Of a stretch of 42,441 nt of DNA, positions 9,038-17,563 are shown one piece after another. The notes under the pieces are model-generated. The model was not told where the DNA came from, made no database searches, and saw nothing but the letters and a program-made list of their open reading frames with translations. Each line of letters opens with the position of its first letter. The stretch's first letter is position 1. The DNA comes from an uncultured Eubacteriales bacterium (GTDB lineage: Bacteria > Bacillota > Clostridia > Lachnospirales > CAG-274). The position numbers and the translations under genes were made by a program. Location of the stretch: assembly GCA_902496345.1 (NCBI GenBank), contig CABVAP010000007.1, forward strand, positions 1 through 42,441. The letters run 5' to 3'.

Positions 9038-9187
9038 TTAGATTAGACTTAATTTGGTATTATGCAATAGGCTGTCATAAATGACGGCCTAATTGTAAAA
9101 AAAAATTATGGTGGCTTTAATTAAAAGCTTTTTAAAAGCCTATAGTTTCTATATTTAAAAAATTATAAAAAATTATCACTATGTATG

Positions 9188-9216
9188 TGGACAAATGACG
9201 GTTTTTGTAATATAAT
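9188..9216 (+). promoter_or_regulatory. Distal mreB promoter P1
   Basis: TGGACA at 9188-9193 is followed by a 17-base spacer and a perfect TATAAT at 9211-9216. This is the best vegetative-type promoter in the gap. Transcription from here would give a leader of about 200 bases for mreB and would meet a terminator-like hairpin after about 20 bases. Confidence 0.6.
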
Positions 9217-9242
9217 ATACATCGGTGGATTTGTTTATCACT

Positions 9243-9289
9243 AAAAAGATATTTTGTATTGTTTGAATAGTATTTAATATCTTTTTTTG
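9243..9289 (+). terminator. Terminator-like hairpin in the mreB leader
   Basis: AAAAAGATATT pairs perfectly with AATATCTTTTT over 11 bases, with a loop of about 23 bases, and the second arm runs on into further T residues and then GATTTTT. The stem is A/U-rich, so it may be a weak or partial terminator. Located between P1 and mreB, it could attenuate P1 transcripts. Confidence 0.4.
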
Positions 9290-9344
9290 ATTTTTAAATC
9301 ATATAATTTTTTGAATATTTATTCATTTTGTTTGTAATATTTTG

Positions 9345-9376
9345 TTGAAATTTTAATTAGAAAGTTGTAATATAAT
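9345..9376 (+). promoter_or_regulatory. Proximal mreB promoter P2 candidate
   Basis: TTGAAA at 9345-9350 is followed after 17 bases by TAATAT at 9368-9373; a perfect TATAAT overlaps at 9371-9376 with a longer spacer of 20 bases. A start near 9381 would give a 40-base leader that bypasses the upstream hairpin. Confidence 0.45.
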
Positions 9377-9421
9377 CTATAAGAACATTCATTTTATTTA
9401 TTGGAAGGAGAAACATATACT

Positions 9422-10450
9422 ATGTTTACTAAAGACATTGGAATTGACTTAGGTACTGCAAATACCCTTGTATTTGCTAAAAATAAAGGAATTATTGTTA
9501 ATGAGCCGTCAGTTGTGGCTATAAACTCTGTTACTCACGAAGTGCTTGCTGTTGGTAACGAAGCTAAAGAGATGATTGGTCGTACACCTGCATCAATAAT
9601 TGCAACTCGCCCTATGAAAGATGGCGTTATTGCTGATTTTGAAGTTACTCAGGCTATGCTTAAATATTTTGTGAACAAGGCTATGTCTAAAGGTTTTTCA
9701 TCTCCTCGAATTGTTATATGTATCCCATCTGGAGTTACTGAAGTTGAAAAAAGAGCTGTTATAGAAGCTGCTGTTGCTGCTGGTGCTAAAGAAAAAAATG
9801 CTTACCTTATAGAAGAGCCTATGGCTGCTGCTATCGGTGCTGGTCTTCCTGTTGAAGAGCCTGTTGGTAGTATGGTTGTTGATATTGGTGGTGGGACAAG
9901 CGAAGTTGCGGTTATTTCTCTTGGTGGTATCGTTACTAGTATATCTGCTAAAACTGCTGGTGATAAATTTGACTCTTGTATCGTAAACTATATTAAAAAG
10001 AATTATAATCTTGCTATCGGTGAAAGAAGTGCTGAGGAAATTAAAATCGAGATTGGCTGTGCTTATCTTGAACCTGGTGAAGAAAAAACTATGTCAATTA
10101 GAGGTCGTGACCTTATATCTGGCCTTCCTAAAACTATTGACATTACATCAAGAGAGATTTTAGACGCATTGAGTGACCCTGTTTATGTTGTCATTGATGC
10201 AATTAAATCAACTCTTGAAAAAACTCCACCTGAACTTGCTGCCGATATTATGGAAGCTGGAATTGTTCTTACTGGTGGTGGTGCTTTGCTCAGAGGGCTT
10301 GACAAGCTTGTTTCTAAGGAAACAATGATGCCTGTTAAAATTGCCCCAGAACCTCTTAACTGTGTTGCTCTTGGTACAGGTCTTGTACTTGAACATATCG
10401 ACACATTAAGGTCAGTTCTTATCTCTTCACAGAAACTTAAAACAAAATAA
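9422..10450 (+). CDS. mreB: Rod-shape determining actin homologue MreB
   Basis: Bacterial actin that forms membrane-bound filaments and steers lateral wall synthesis. The actin-fold nucleotide motifs are all visible: phosphate 1 (DIGIDLGTANTLVF), phosphate 2 (VVDIGGGTSEVAV) and the adenosine motif (GIVLTGGGALLRG). The 342-residue length is normal. I use the ATG at 9422, about 11 bases after GGAAGGAG; a TTG at 9401 in frame lies inside that site. The spacing is slightly long. It heads the mreBCD-PBP2-min-rodA operon. Mbl or MreBH cannot be distinguished from MreB here. Confidence 0.95.
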   Translation: MFTKDIGIDLGTANTLVFAKNKGIIVNEPSVVAINSVTHEVLAVGNEAKEMIGRTPASIIATRPMKDGVIADFEVTQAMLKYFVNKAMSKGFSSPRIVICIPSGVTEVEKRAVIEAAVAAGAKEKNAYLIEEPMAAAIGAGLPVEEPVGSMVVDIGGGTSEVAVISLGGIVTSISAKTAGDKFDSCIVNYIKKNYNLAIGERSAEEIKIEIGCAYLEPGEEKTMSIRGRDLISGLPKTIDITSREILDALSDPVYVVIDAIKSTLEKTPPELAADIMEAGIVLTGGGALLRGLDKLVSKETMMPVKIAPEPLNCVALGTGLVLEHIDTLRSVLISSQKLKTK

Positions 10451-10492
10451 TTTTGTTGGCTTTTATAAATTAATGAATAAGGAGAGTTCCAC

Positions 10493-11326
10493 TTGAACTT
10501 TTTTAAAACTCACAAAAAATTTGTTATACCTATAGCTGTAGTGCTTTGTCTTATTATGATTTCTCTTTCGCTTAACAGGGCAGAACCGACTTTCTTTGAA
10601 AGTGGAATAGGGTACATATTATCTCCTATCCAAAAGGTTAATACTCTCGTTAGCGACTGGTTTGCTAGTAAGTTTAATGCACTCGTTAATATCAACGATA
10701 TTGAAAATGAAAACGAAAAACTTAAAGAACAAGTGTATTCACTTCAGACAGAGGTCGATAGGCTTAAACTTATTGAAGATGAAAATAAAAAGCTTTCTGA
10801 AACACTTAAAGTTGACCAGAAATATTCTAACTATCCTAAAGTTGGTGCAAGAATTATAGCAAAAGACACAGGAAACTGGTATGATATTTTTCTTATTGAC
10901 AAAGGTTCACAAGACGGCCTTGAGAAAAATATGGTTGTTATTGCTTCTGGTGGGCTTGTTGGTAAAATCGTTGAAACAGGAATAAATTATTCTAAAGTCG
11001 TTTCTATAATCGATGATACTGATTCGGTTAGTGCAAAAAGTCTTAGAACAGATGATATTGGATTTATCCGTGGTGACTTGGAAAATCAAGGCTCTTGCAA
11101 AATGGAATATGTTGATAGCGATGCTGAAATTATAAAGGGCGATGAAATTGTAACTTCTCATTTAAGCGAAATATATCCTCCGGGGATAACTATTGGTTAT
11201 GTTAAAGAGATTGTTACAGATGACAACACACTTACTAAATGTGCTATCGTTACACCTACTGTTGATTTTAAACATCTTGAAACTGTTCTTGTTATAACAC
11301 AAAACTTTAAAAAAGACTTACAATAG
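10493..11326 (+). CDS. mreC: Rod-shape determining protein MreC
   Basis: Single-pass membrane protein that links MreB to the periplasmic wall machinery and activates PBP2. The 277 residues show one N-terminal transmembrane helix (about 9-28), a coiled coil (about 66-103, rich in E, K and L), and the double beta-barrel domain with DIFLIDKGSQDGLEKNMVV and the GLVGKIVETG segment. The start is TTG, nine bases after AAGGAG; no ATG upstream fits. It lies 42 bases behind mreB. Confidence 0.94.
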   Translation: MNFFKTHKKFVIPIAVVLCLIMISLSLNRAEPTFFESGIGYILSPIQKVNTLVSDWFASKFNALVNINDIENENEKLKEQVYSLQTEVDRLKLIEDENKKLSETLKVDQKYSNYPKVGARIIAKDTGNWYDIFLIDKGSQDGLEKNMVVIASGGLVGKIVETGINYSKVVSIIDDTDSVSAKSLRTDDIGFIRGDLENQGSCKMEYVDSDAEIIKGDEIVTSHLSEIYPPGITIGYVKEIVTDDNTLTKCAIVTPTVDFKHLETVLVITQNFKKDLQ

Positions 11327-11376
11327 ACTTATAAAGCTTTACAAAAGCGTTTTATGAGTTTTAAGGGGGATTGAAT

Positions 11377-11889
11377 TTGAGATACTTTGTTACAGCAATT
11401 ATTATTGTTTTGAATTTTTTAATTCAATCTACTTTTTTGCATAGTATCGAAATAATAGGGATAATTCCAAATACAGCGATAATAATAATTGTTTCATTCG
11501 CCTTTATGCGTGGAGAGTATGAAGGGGCAGCGATAGGTTTTATTATTGGACTTTTGCAAGATATATTCTTTGGGCAGTTTATCGGAATGAATGCTCTTTT
11601 GGGTATGCTTACAGGATTTTTCTGTGGGAAATTTTATGTTGACTTTTTTACAGAGAATTTTCTTGTGCCACTTATAATGACTACAGTTAGTACTATTGTA
11701 TATGAACTTGCTTTTTATGTCCTTAATATACTTATTTTTGGCTATACTAATCTATTCTATTTTGTTAAGAATATTGTTTTGCCTGAGGCTGCTTATACGG
11801 CTTTATTCTCTGTTTTTCTTTACAAACTTTTCTACATAATTAATGAAAGGCTTGAGGACAGGGAAGTTATTAAAAGAAATCTTTTTTAA
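11377..11889 (+). CDS. mreD: Rod-shape determining membrane protein MreD
   Basis: A 170-residue hydrophobic protein with five or six transmembrane helices. It has the MreD-type core GFIIGLLQDIFFGQFIGMNA, in which the charged D and the glycine-rich turn are conserved. MreD is the membrane partner of MreC. A TTG at 11371 is also in frame but only one base after AAGGGGG. The TTG at 11377, seven bases from it, is the better start. Confidence 0.9.
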   Translation: MRYFVTAIIIVLNFLIQSTFLHSIEIIGIIPNTAIIIIVSFAFMRGEYEGAAIGFIIGLLQDIFFGQFIGMNALLGMLTGFFCGKFYVDFFTENFLVPLIMTTVSTIVYELAFYVLNILIFGYTNLFYFVKNIVLPEAAYTALFSVFLYKLFYIINERLEDREVIKRNLF

Positions 11890-11922
11890 CAGTTCTCTGT
11901 TTTTAGGAGGAAATAAAATTAT

Positions 11923-14433
11923 ATGAAATCTTTTTTTGAAAATGTATTAAAGATTTTTCAAAACCGATTGATTGTTTTATATGTTGTAATTGGTGTGCTA
12001 TTTATAATTCTTGCAATTAAGTTATTTACTTTGCAGATAATAAACGGTGAATTTTATAATAGCCAAGTTAAAGCAACAACTTTACAAGAGGTTGTTGTTA
12101 ATGCACCAAGGGGCAATATATATGACAGATACGGTATTCCACTTGCGACAAATAAATCTTCTTTTACTGTCAATATAGATGCAAGTATATCCGTTGAAAA
12201 TCAAGATGATATTTTTGTTAAGCTAATATCTTTGCTTGAAAAAAATCAGGAAGATATTGTTGATGAATTTCCTATATCTAAAACTAAACCTTTTACTTTT
12301 GATTTTGACGGCAGTCAGACTCAAGAAAAAAGATGGAAAAAAGATATGGGACTTGATGAAAATTTGACAGCAGAAGAGTGTTTTAATGCTTTAAAAGAAA
12401 AATTTTCTGTTGACCCTAAGTGGTCCGATTCTGATGCAAGAAAAATTTTATCTTTGAGATGTCAGCTTTATCTTAAAAGATACTCTAAATATATACCTAT
12501 CATTGTTGCTTACGATGTTAAGAGCGAAACTATCGCTGCTATAGAAGAAGAAAAGTCTAACTATCCTGCTATATATATAGATGTTGAGGCTTTGAGATAT
12601 TATCCGTCTGGAAAATATTTTTCTCACTTGCTTGGATATATTAGAGGTATCACAGAAACAGAGCTTTCAGAATATGAGGGCAAGGGAGATTATACACAAA
12701 ATGACCTTATTGGTAAGGACGGTATTGAAAAGGCTTTTGAGTCAGAGCTTCGTGGTACTAAAGGTAAAAAATATGTTGAGGTTGACAATGTCGGTAGAAG
12801 AATAAAAACTATTGAATCAGAGGCTGTTGAGCCTATTCCTGGTAACAAAGTTTTCCTTACTGTTGATAAACGACTTCAAGAGGCTACTTATAACGTTTTT
12901 GAGGAAACACTTAAAAAATCGATATTAACTAGAATTTCTGAGGGTGATTATTCTTATAAAGAAATATTATCGTCTATGGTTGACTCTAGTCATATTGATA
13001 TAAAGGAAATTCTTTCTGCTGGAGAAAATACAGAGCAAAACAATATAAAAAAATATATTTTATCTGTTGACAAGGGTGCAGAAACGGACACAGACCTTGC
13101 TAAACAAATTCTTATGGACGCAATCGAAAAAGGAAACGTTTCTTGCACACAACTTATTGTTGTTATGATTGAACAAGGTACAATAACTGCTGATGATTCA
13201 TATCGTTTGAAAGTAAAAAATGGACAGATTTCACCTTTACAAGTTATTATTGATAAATTAAATTCTGGTGAGATTACACCTCATATGACTGGTATGGACC
13301 CTTGTACAGGTTCTGTTGTTGTTGAAGACATTCACACAGGTGATGTTTTAGCCGCTGTATCTTATCCATCTTATGACAACAATAGATTTGTTAATAACTT
13401 TGATAATAATTATTATGCTAAGTTACAGAATGACTCTACAACACCTTTGCTTAACAGACCTTTTATGGAACCTCGTGCTCCTGGGTCAACATTTAAAATG
13501 ATTACAGCTACTGCTGGACTTGAAGAGGGATATATTAATCCTTATTCCACAATTCACGATGGTGGTACTTTTAAAGAGGCCGGAAAACCTTATGCAAGGT
13601 GTTGGATTGGTAGTGGTAATGGCTCTCACGGTGATGTCAACGTTGCACACGCCCTTGAGGTTTCTTGTAACTACTTCTTCTATCAACTTAGTTTTAATAT
13701 GGGTAATTCAAAAACAAATTCAACAGAAAAAGGTATTGAAACTTTAAACAAATATATGAAATTATACGGACTTAATGACCCTACTGGTGTTGAGATATAT
13801 GAACTTTATAATTCAACAAAAAATTATGCCTCTAATATATCTTCTCCGGAATATAAAAGGTATATTTATACGATGAGGGACCCAGAAGCTGATGAAAGCC
13901 AACTTAAATGGTATGACGGTGATACAATCAGAACAGCTATCGGACAGTCTTTTAATAACTATACTTCTGCCACTATGACAAAGTATGTTTCTACACTTGC
14001 AAATGGTGGAAAGAGATATTCTATGCACTTCCTTGATAAAATTACTTCATACCAAGATGAAACTATTCAAGAATATACTCCAAATGTTGAGGAAGATATT
14101 AATATAAAAGAGGATAACCTTAAAATTATGCACGAAGGTATGTATCTTGTTACATCTGGCGAAAGAGGAACTCTTAGAAATGTTTTCAAGGGATTTCCTG
14201 TTAAAGTTGCTGCTAAATCTGGTACGGCACAGCAGTCTTCATTTAGAAAGGAACACACCGTTTTTGTTGGATTTGCTCCTTATGATGACCCACAGATTGC
14301 GATAACTATCCTTATTCCTTTTGGTGAGGATTCAACATCTCCTGCACCAAATATTGCTAAAGGTATAATTTCTTCATATCTTGAGATTGATAAACAGCCA
14401 GAAAAGGAAAGTTATAATATTTTATATAAATAA
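11923..14433 (+). CDS. mrdA: Penicillin-binding protein 2 (elongasome transpeptidase)
   Basis: Class B PBP that crosslinks peptidoglycan with RodA during elongation. There is an N-terminal transmembrane anchor (about residues 17-38), then the dimerisation domain with APRGNIYDRYGIPLA. The transpeptidase domain has SxxK as S522-T-F-K, SxN as SCN near 583, and KSGTA near 765. At 836 residues it is longer than typical PBP2. An extra helical segment of about 120 residues (about 332-455) sits between the dimerisation domain and the transpeptidase core; I believe similar insertions occur in other clostridial PBP2 proteins. The ATG is 12 bases after TTAGGAGG. Context fixes the elongation role. Confidence 0.93.
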   Translation: MKSFFENVLKIFQNRLIVLYVVIGVLFIILAIKLFTLQIINGEFYNSQVKATTLQEVVVNAPRGNIYDRYGIPLATNKSSFTVNIDASISVENQDDIFVKLISLLEKNQEDIVDEFPISKTKPFTFDFDGSQTQEKRWKKDMGLDENLTAEECFNALKEKFSVDPKWSDSDARKILSLRCQLYLKRYSKYIPIIVAYDVKSETIAAIEEEKSNYPAIYIDVEALRYYPSGKYFSHLLGYIRGITETELSEYEGKGDYTQNDLIGKDGIEKAFESELRGTKGKKYVEVDNVGRRIKTIESEAVEPIPGNKVFLTVDKRLQEATYNVFEETLKKSILTRISEGDYSYKEILSSMVDSSHIDIKEILSAGENTEQNNIKKYILSVDKGAETDTDLAKQILMDAIEKGNVSCTQLIVVMIEQGTITADDSYRLKVKNGQISPLQVIIDKLNSGEITPHMTGMDPCTGSVVVEDIHTGDVLAAVSYPSYDNNRFVNNFDNNYYAKLQNDSTTPLLNRPFMEPRAPGSTFKMITATAGLEEGYINPYSTIHDGGTFKEAGKPYARCWIGSGNGSHGDVNVAHALEVSCNYFFYQLSFNMGNSKTNSTEKGIETLNKYMKLYGLNDPTGVEIYELYNSTKNYASNISSPEYKRYIYTMRDPEADESQLKWYDGDTIRTAIGQSFNNYTSATMTKYVSTLANGGKRYSMHFLDKITSYQDETIQEYTPNVEEDINIKEDNLKIMHEGMYLVTSGERGTLRNVFKGFPVKVAAKSGTAQQSSFRKEHTVFVGFAPYDDPQIAITILIPFGEDSTSPAPNIAKGIISSYLEIDKQPEKESYNILYK

Positions 14434-14450
14434 ACAGGAGTTGGAACAAA

Positions 14451-15158
14451 TTGAATCAGAACAATAGTGTTATATTTAAAGGTAAAAATGGCGGTATTCT
14501 TATTATTTTAGATGATAAAATTACTTTCGCCGAGCTTAAAGATTTATTTAAGAAAAAGGTTGAAAGTGCAGGTGCTTTTTTTCAGGGAGCTAATACAGCT
14601 ATCACATTTCAGGGTCGTGGACTTAGCGACTCTGAAGAAATGGAGCTACTTGACATTATATCGGAAATATCTGGTCTTAACATTTCCTTTGTTCACGGAA
14701 AAGGTGAAGACCCTATATTTGTTAAACAAGAAAAATTATCGAAAATTGATGATGTCGAAAATATTAAAGTTACAAAAAGCGTTGTTGAAAATGTTATGCC
14801 TCAAAATGTTTTTTCTGTGCTTGAAAATATGACTTCTTTTCACAAGGGTTCTATAAGAAGTGGTCAATCCTTGAAATTTAAGGGAAGTATCGTTATAATA
14901 GGAGATATAAATCCTGGTGGTGAGGTTATTGCAGAGGGAAATATAATCGTTCTTGGCTCGATAAAAGGCCTTGTTCACGCTGGTTGCAGTGGAGAAGCAG
15001 ACTGCTTTATTATTGGCCTTAATTTGAAACCTACACAGCTTAGAATTGCTGACATCGTTACTTATTTTCCTAAAAAAGATAAGACTCCTAAAATATCTCC
15101 AGAATGTGTTTTTGCTAAAAATGGAGAAATTTATGTTGAGCCTTTAGCGAATTTTTAA
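14451..15158 (+). CDS. minC: Septum site-determining protein MinC
   Basis: Inhibitor of FtsZ assembly that acts with MinD. The 235 residues divide into a less conserved N-terminal domain (about 1-100) and the beta-helical C-terminal domain, recognised by SIRSGQSLKFKGSIVIIGDI, NPGGEVIAEGNIIVLGSIKG and a G-rich turn before the conserved LKPTQLRIAD. The start is TTG, ten bases after CAGGAG. It follows PBP2 by 17 bases and probably shares its transcript. Confidence 0.93.
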   Translation: MNQNNSVIFKGKNGGILIILDDKITFAELKDLFKKKVESAGAFFQGANTAITFQGRGLSDSEEMELLDIISEISGLNISFVHGKGEDPIFVKQEKLSKIDDVENIKVTKSVVENVMPQNVFSVLENMTSFHKGSIRSGQSLKFKGSIVIIGDINPGGEVIAEGNIIVLGSIKGLVHAGCSGEADCFIIGLNLKPTQLRIADIVTYFPKKDKTPKISPECVFAKNGEIYVEPLANF

Positions 15159-15224
15159 AAATTTATATAATTTTGTAACAATTTGCTTAAAGAAATTAGT
15201 GCAAAATCTATTTATTTCTGTTAT

Positions 15225-15267
15225 TATAATATAAGAACCACTTAAATTAAATTACTTGGTTTTTTTA
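15225..15267 (+). promoter_or_regulatory. Possible internal minD promoter with leader hairpin
   Basis: A TATAAT at 15225-15230 lies in the 158-base minC-minD gap, without a convincing -35 box. Directly downstream, AACCA (15236-15240) can pair with TGGTT (15257-15261), followed by seven T residues. This looks like a short hairpin at the very 5' end of a minD transcript, or a partial terminator of minC. Confidence 0.3.
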
Positions 15268-15316
15268 GAAATAAAAGTACATATTTTTACAAAGATTAAA
15301 TTTAGGAGGAGAACAA

Positions 15317-16114
15317 ATGAGTGAAGTTATAGTTATTACATCAGGAAAAGGTGGTGTAGGTAAGACTACCACTTCGGCAAATCTCGGTACTGGGCTTGCT
15401 ATGGCTGGTAAAAAAGTTGTTATGATTGACGCCGACATCGGACTTCGTAACCTTGATGTTATTATGGGACTTGAAAACCGTATCGTATATGACCTTATTG
15501 ATGTTATCGAGGGTAACTGTAGATTGAAGCAAGCACTTATAAGAGATAAAAGATATGAAAATCTTTTCCTTATCCCTGCTGCTCAAACAAGAGATAAAGA
15601 CGCTGTTAGCCCTGAACAGATGAATAAGCTTTGCGAATCTTTGAAAGAAGAATTTGATTTTATTATCATCGATTGTCCAGCTGGTATTGAACAAGGCTTT
15701 AAAAATGCGATTGCTGGTGCAGATAGAGCTATCGTTGTTACAACACCAGAGGTTTCTGCTGTTCGTGATGCCGACAGAATAATCGGTCTTCTTGAGGCTA
15801 ATGAACTTAAAAACCCTATGCTTATATTAAATAGAATTAGGGTTGATATGGTTAAAAGAGGCGATATGATGGCTATGGACGATGTTACAGAAATTCTTGC
15901 AATTGACATAATCGGCATTGTTCCAGATGATGAAAGCATCGTAATATCTGCAAATAAAGGTGAACCTTCTGTTACTGACCCTTCATCAAGAGCCGGTGAG
16001 GCATACAGGAACATTACCCAAAGAATTTTAGGAAACAACGTTCCTTTAATGGATTTGGATTTTGAAAAGGGTTTCTTTAATAAAGTTAAAAGATTTTTTA
16101 AATCGGGGAATTAA
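15317..16114 (+). CDS. minD: Septum site-determining ATPase MinD
   Basis: ParA-type membrane ATPase that recruits MinC to the membrane. The deviant Walker A motif KGGVGKT lies at residues 11-17, followed by VVMIDADIGLRNLDVIMG and the Walker B region FIIIDCPAGIEQGF. The C-terminal residues GFFNKVKRFFKSGN form the amphipathic membrane-targeting helix. Length 265 residues is standard. The ATG follows TTAGGAGGAG. minE starts 18 bases later. Confidence 0.97.
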   Translation: MSEVIVITSGKGGVGKTTTSANLGTGLAMAGKKVVMIDADIGLRNLDVIMGLENRIVYDLIDVIEGNCRLKQALIRDKRYENLFLIPAAQTRDKDAVSPEQMNKLCESLKEEFDFIIIDCPAGIEQGFKNAIAGADRAIVVTTPEVSAVRDADRIIGLLEANELKNPMLILNRIRVDMVKRGDMMAMDDVTEILAIDIIGIVPDDESIVISANKGEPSVTDPSSRAGEAYRNITQRILGNNVPLMDLDFEKGFFNKVKRFFKSGN

Positions 16115-16132
16115 CAATAAGGAGGTATAAAA

Positions 16133-16411
16133 ATGGACTTATTTAGTTTTTTTTCACGCAAACCTTCATCAAAAGATGTTGCTAAAGATAGATTAAAGCT
16201 TGTTTTAATTCACGATAGAGTAAACTGTTCGACACAAGTTCTTGAAATGTTGAAAACAGATATAATTCGTGTTATATCAAACTATATGGAAATTGATGAA
16301 GAAGAGTTAGATATTCAGATTACTCAGACAGAAACAGACGGAACTAACGGTAGTGTCCCTATGTTATATGCAAATATTCCAATTAAAAGTATGAGAAAAG
16401 TGCAAATGTAG
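16133..16411 (+). CDS. minE: Cell division topological specificity factor MinE
   Basis: A 92-residue MinE, which stimulates the MinD ATPase and drives pole-to-pole oscillation. The N-terminal DLFSFFSRK matches the membrane-binding segment and RLKLVLIHDRVNC the MinD-contact helix; the C-terminal part (EIDEEELDIQITQT) is the dimerisation domain. A strong AAGGAGGT site precedes it. Presence of MinE means division-site selection here is of the oscillating MinCDE type, without need of the DivIVA/MinJ arrangement of Bacillus. Confidence 0.95.
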   Translation: MDLFSFFSRKPSSKDVAKDRLKLVLIHDRVNCSTQVLEMLKTDIIRVISNYMEIDEEELDIQITQTETDGTNGSVPMLYANIPIKSMRKVQM

Positions 16412-16433
16412 TTTTTGAGAGGTAGTTTTATTT

Positions 16434-17558
16434 ATGATAACCAAAAAAAATTTATTTTCTATAGACTTTGTTTTGCTTTTCCTCGTACTCGCTATATCTA
16501 TTTTTGGTATAATAATAATTGGAAGTGCTACAAAAATCAATACGGCAGATGCGACAGGTGAGTTTGAGAGTCAAATAATGTGGTTTGTGACAGGCATTTT
16601 TCTTATGGCTGTTACGGCTTTTGTTGATTATCACGTTATATGCAAGTTTTATATTCCACTATATATCATAAATGTTGTTTTGCTTGTCATTGTACTTTTT
16701 CTTGGTGACGGTGATGGGGTAAACAGATGGATTTTTGGTATACAGCCTTCGGAATTTTCAAAAATTTTTATGATTGTTTTTCTTGCAAAATTCGTTGATA
16801 AAAATAATGAAACAATTAATGAATTTAAAACACTTGGAGTTGTGTTTGTTGCAACACTTGTTCCGACCGTTTTGATAAAAATGCAACCATCTCTTTCGGC
16901 TAGTCTTGTTACTATTGCAATTATGTTTGTTATACTTTTTGTTGGTAACTTAAATCGCAAGTATATACTTGTTGCTTTGGCGATAATTGTGCCTATTGGT
17001 TTGATATTTTTTATTGATTTACTTAGTGAAGAACACTTTATATTAAGTAAATTCCTTAATCCTTATCATATCGACAGAATTTTATCTGCCTTAAATCCGG
17101 ATTGGTCTGACCCCCTTTATTATCAGACCAGAAACTCTATCTGGGCAATTGGCTCTGGTGGGCTTGGTGGAAAGGGTCTTTATCAAGGAACAATAAACCA
17201 GCTCAGTTATCTTCCTGAGTCACACAATGACTTTGTATTCTCTGTTGTTGGTGAGGAGTTTGGTTTTATTGGCTGTATAGCCGTTCTTGTTATTATGTTG
17301 TTAATTATCTTGAAATGCGTTTCTGTTGCAAACAGAGCATCAGATAACATCGGTATGTATATCGCATCTGGTGTTGCCGGAATGTTTGCATTTCAGGTTT
17401 TTGTAAATGTTGGCGTTGCTACAGGTCTTTTGCCGAACACCGGTATGCCTTTCCCTTTTCTAAGTTATGGGGGAAGTTCTATGTGGATGAATATGATGGC
17501 CATTGGACTTGTTATAAATGTTGGTTTAAGAAAACCAAAATCGTTATTTGAGAGGTGA
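16434..17558 (+). CDS. rodA: Rod-shape SEDS glycosyltransferase RodA
   Basis: SEDS-family peptidoglycan polymerase that pairs with the PBP2 encoded upstream. The 374 residues contain about ten transmembrane helices. The family signatures are GSGGLGGKGLYQG, LPESHNDFVFSVVGEEFGF (with the conserved acidic residue in HND) and PNTGMPFPFLSYGGSSM. The ribosome-binding site (GAGAGGT) is modest. The location between minE and mgsA, in an operon with mreBCD, supports RodA over FtsW. Confidence 0.94.
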   Translation: MITKKNLFSIDFVLLFLVLAISIFGIIIIGSATKINTADATGEFESQIMWFVTGIFLMAVTAFVDYHVICKFYIPLYIINVVLLVIVLFLGDGDGVNRWIFGIQPSEFSKIFMIVFLAKFVDKNNETINEFKTLGVVFVATLVPTVLIKMQPSLSASLVTIAIMFVILFVGNLNRKYILVALAIIVPIGLIFFIDLLSEEHFILSKFLNPYHIDRILSALNPDWSDPLYYQTRNSIWAIGSGGLGGKGLYQGTINQLSYLPESHNDFVFSVVGEEFGFIGCIAVLVIMLLIILKCVSVANRASDNIGMYIASGVAGMFAFQVFVNVGVATGLLPNTGMPFPFLSYGGSSMWMNMMAIGLVINVGLRKPKSLFER

Positions 17559-17563
17559 CTTTA

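Larger units (their letters stand above)
9038..9421 (+). other. Intergenic region upstream of mreB
   Basis: This 384-base gap has no credible open reading frame. It holds two inverted repeats without T-tracts. The first, at 9068-9091, is a near-perfect 24-base palindrome with arms TAGGCTGTCAT and ATGACGGCCTA. The second, at 9113-9140, has arms GGCTTT and AAAGCC around an AAGCTT core. Two candidate promoters and a terminator-like hairpin follow and are listed separately. The palindrome could be the 3' end structure of lgt or a protein-binding site. Confidence 0.6.
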
